Positions 62,783 to 64,000 of a stretch of DNA of 64,000 nt are shown here, piece after piece. The notes below the pieces were generated by a model. That model saw nothing but the letters and a program-made list of their open reading frames with translations, did not search any database and was not told where the DNA came from. Source of the stretch: Streptomyces sp. R33 (lineage in GTDB: Bacteria > Actinomycetota > Actinomycetes > Streptomycetales > Streptomycetaceae); contig NZ_CP165727.1 in assembly GCF_041200175.1 (NCBI RefSeq), positions 7,620,001-7,684,000 on the forward strand, in the 5' to 3' direction. The position numbers were made by a program, and so were the translations under genes. Position 1 is the first letter of the stretch. Every line of letters begins with the position of its first letter.

Positions 62783-64000
62783 GTGGCCACCGAAGCCGGA
62801 TTCGACCCTCGCCCGCCCGCTGCCCCTACGGGGCGGCCGGTTCCCGAGCTGGAGCCCGCCCTCGTGGAGCGGTGGCGCTCCGACGGGGCCGAACTGGTCG
62901 ACCTGCTGGCCCTGGTGCGCGTACGGCTCGGCGGCGTCGCCGCGTTCCGTCTCGGGCCCTGCCCCACCGTCCTGGTCACCGACCCCCAGGCGGTCCAGCA
63001 CGTGCTGGCGCTGCAGCCGGACCGGTACGTGAAACGCTCCCACCGCGCCCGCCTGCTGATCGGCGACGGCGTGCTCGCCGCCACCGGTGAAGCGTGGAAG
63101 CGCCAACGCCGCCTGCTGCAGTCCCAGTTCACCGGCACCGGGATGCGCCGCTACGAGCAGCGGATCGCGCAGGCCGCCCGGGCCACCGCCGGGCGCTGGG
63201 AGACGTACGCCCGGAGCGGGCAGTTGCTCGACGTCGGCCGGGAGATGCGCAGCTTCGCCCTGGACACCATCTGGCGCTCCCTCACCGGACACCCCCTCGA
63301 CGCCGCCACGGAGCACGAACTGAACTCCGTGGCCACCGTGGTGGCCGCCCTCCCCACGCTGCCGGCCGACGGCGGCGACGCCCGGGACGCCGTCGCCGGG
63401 GACCTCGCCAGGATCGACGCCGTCGCGCACCACGCCATCGAGGCCGCCCGCGGCGCGCACGGCCCGGACGGCCCGGGTCTCCTGCACATCCTGCTCGGCG
63501 CGGCGGCCGAGCGCCCCGAGTACACCGACCGCCTGATCCGCGACGAGCTGATCACGCTGCTCGTCGCCGGCCACGAAACCACCGCCACCACCCTGACCTG
63601 GCTCTACCTGCTTCTCGACCGCCACCCCGCGGCGCGCGAACAGGCCCTGGCCGCAGGCGCCCCGGGCTCGGCGGAACGCCGCCGAGCCGTCCAGGCCCTG
63701 GTCCACGAGACGCTCCGGCTCTACCCGTCCGCCTGGATCCTGCCCCGGTACGCCACCGAGGCCGACACCCTGGCCGGCTACGCCGTCGAAGCGGGCTCCG
63801 ACGTGGTGGTCTGCCCGTACCTCACGCACCGCGACCCCGAACTGTGGCCGGACCCCGAGCACTTCGACCCCCGCCGCTTCACGTCCCCCGACGGCCGGCC
63901 CACCCACCCGGGCTCCTACCTCCCCTTCGGCATCGGCCCCCGAGCCTGCCTCGGCCTGCAGTTCGCCCTCCGCGAGTCGACCGTGCTCCTGGAACACCTG
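62783..64000 (+). CDS. Cytochrome P450, partial at the window edge
   Basis: The first 406 residues are visible; the gene continues beyond 64000. The GTG at 62783 follows AGGAGA. Motifs: I-helix LLVAGHETTATTL, K-helix VHETLRLYP, PERF-like PEHFDPRRF and the heme loop FGIGPRACLGLQFALRES with Cys389. The ETLRLYPSAW form resembles CYP102/CYP4-like bacterial P450s that act on fatty acids or terpenoids. It is 107 bp from the MFS gene on the same strand; a shared pathway is possible but not shown. Confidence 0.9.
   Translation, partial: MATEAGFDPRPPAAPTGRPVPELEPALVERWRSDGAELVDLLALVRVRLGGVAAFRLGPCPTVLVTDPQAVQHVLALQPDRYVKRSHRARLLIGDGVLAATGEAWKRQRRLLQSQFTGTGMRRYEQRIAQAARATAGRWETYARSGQLLDVGREMRSFALDTIWRSLTGHPLDAATEHELNSVATVVAALPTLPADGGDARDAVAGDLARIDAVAHHAIEAARGAHGPDGPGLLHILLGAAAERPEYTDRLIRDELITLLVAGHETTATTLTWLYLLLDRHPAAREQALAAGAPGSAERRRAVQALVHETLRLYPSAWILPRYATEADTLAGYAVEAGSDVVVCPYLTHRDPELWPDPEHFDPRRFTSPDGRPTHPGSYLPFGIGPRACLGLQFALRESTVLLEHL

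Overview
This is a window of very GC-rich DNA with strong third-position GC bias, GTG and TTG starts, Shine-Dalgarno sites of the AGGAGG type, and gene families typical of Streptomyces. These include SpoIIE-type phosphatases, an HTH-nSTAND-WD40 protein, giant secreted RHS proteins, LtrA and HelR. I read it as a chromosomal segment of a Streptomyces or close relative. No rRNA, tRNA or CRISPR array was seen.

1-9.1 kb: a MurR/RpiR-type regulator cut by the window edge; a PP2C phosphatase followed 3 bp later by a MASE1 membrane sensor; a large DUF6493-like protein whose start lies in a 9-bp tandem repeat; an RDD membrane protein; and a secreted phospholipase D.

9.2-20.3 kb: an accessory island. 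It holds a decayed LamG/FG-GAP secreted-protein gene split by an intact IS982-family element, and a divergent 2276-aa RHS polymorphic toxin (RHS shell, Hint domain, about 105-aa toxin tip). Next comes an AT-rich candidate immunity gene, then a badly degraded tyrosine-recombinase gene with an excisionase fragment. The last two suggest an old integrative element.

20.5-33.4 kb: mostly metabolic and secreted proteins: a DDAH-type amidinohydrolase, a small secreted protein, an esterase, a stand-alone cytochrome P450, an RraA-like protein, an exported S33 peptidase, a large anchored protein of unknown function, a FadD-type acyl-CoA ligase, an ABM monooxygenase with an IclR regulator, and a hemerythrin protein.

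33.4-42.6 kb: a complete cyanate-detoxification locus (cynR divergent from cynT-cynS), an HTH regulator divergent from an aldo/keto reductase, a two-component system with visible direct-repeat operators divergent from a membrane protein, and a three-gene module built around an HTH-sigma-like protein.

42.6-64 kb: an exported serine hydrolase, an NlpC/P60 hydrolase, a 1297-aa HTH-nSTAND-WD40 protein with 14 repeats, an I36-like secreted inhibitor, a PAS-GAF-SpoIIE phosphatase, an EEP phosphatase, a MazG-like hydrolase, a PadR-controlled SnoaL-like gene with a clear operator, a GDSL hydrolase, LtrA, an Asp/Glu racemase, the rifamycin-tolerance motor HelR, an XRE regulator with twin operators before an MFS pump, and a second P450 cut by the right edge.

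Several divergent regulator/target pairs (cynR/cynTS, PadR/SnoaL, XRE/MFS, two-component system/membrane protein) show readable dyads or direct repeats, so their regulation can be proposed directly from the sequence.
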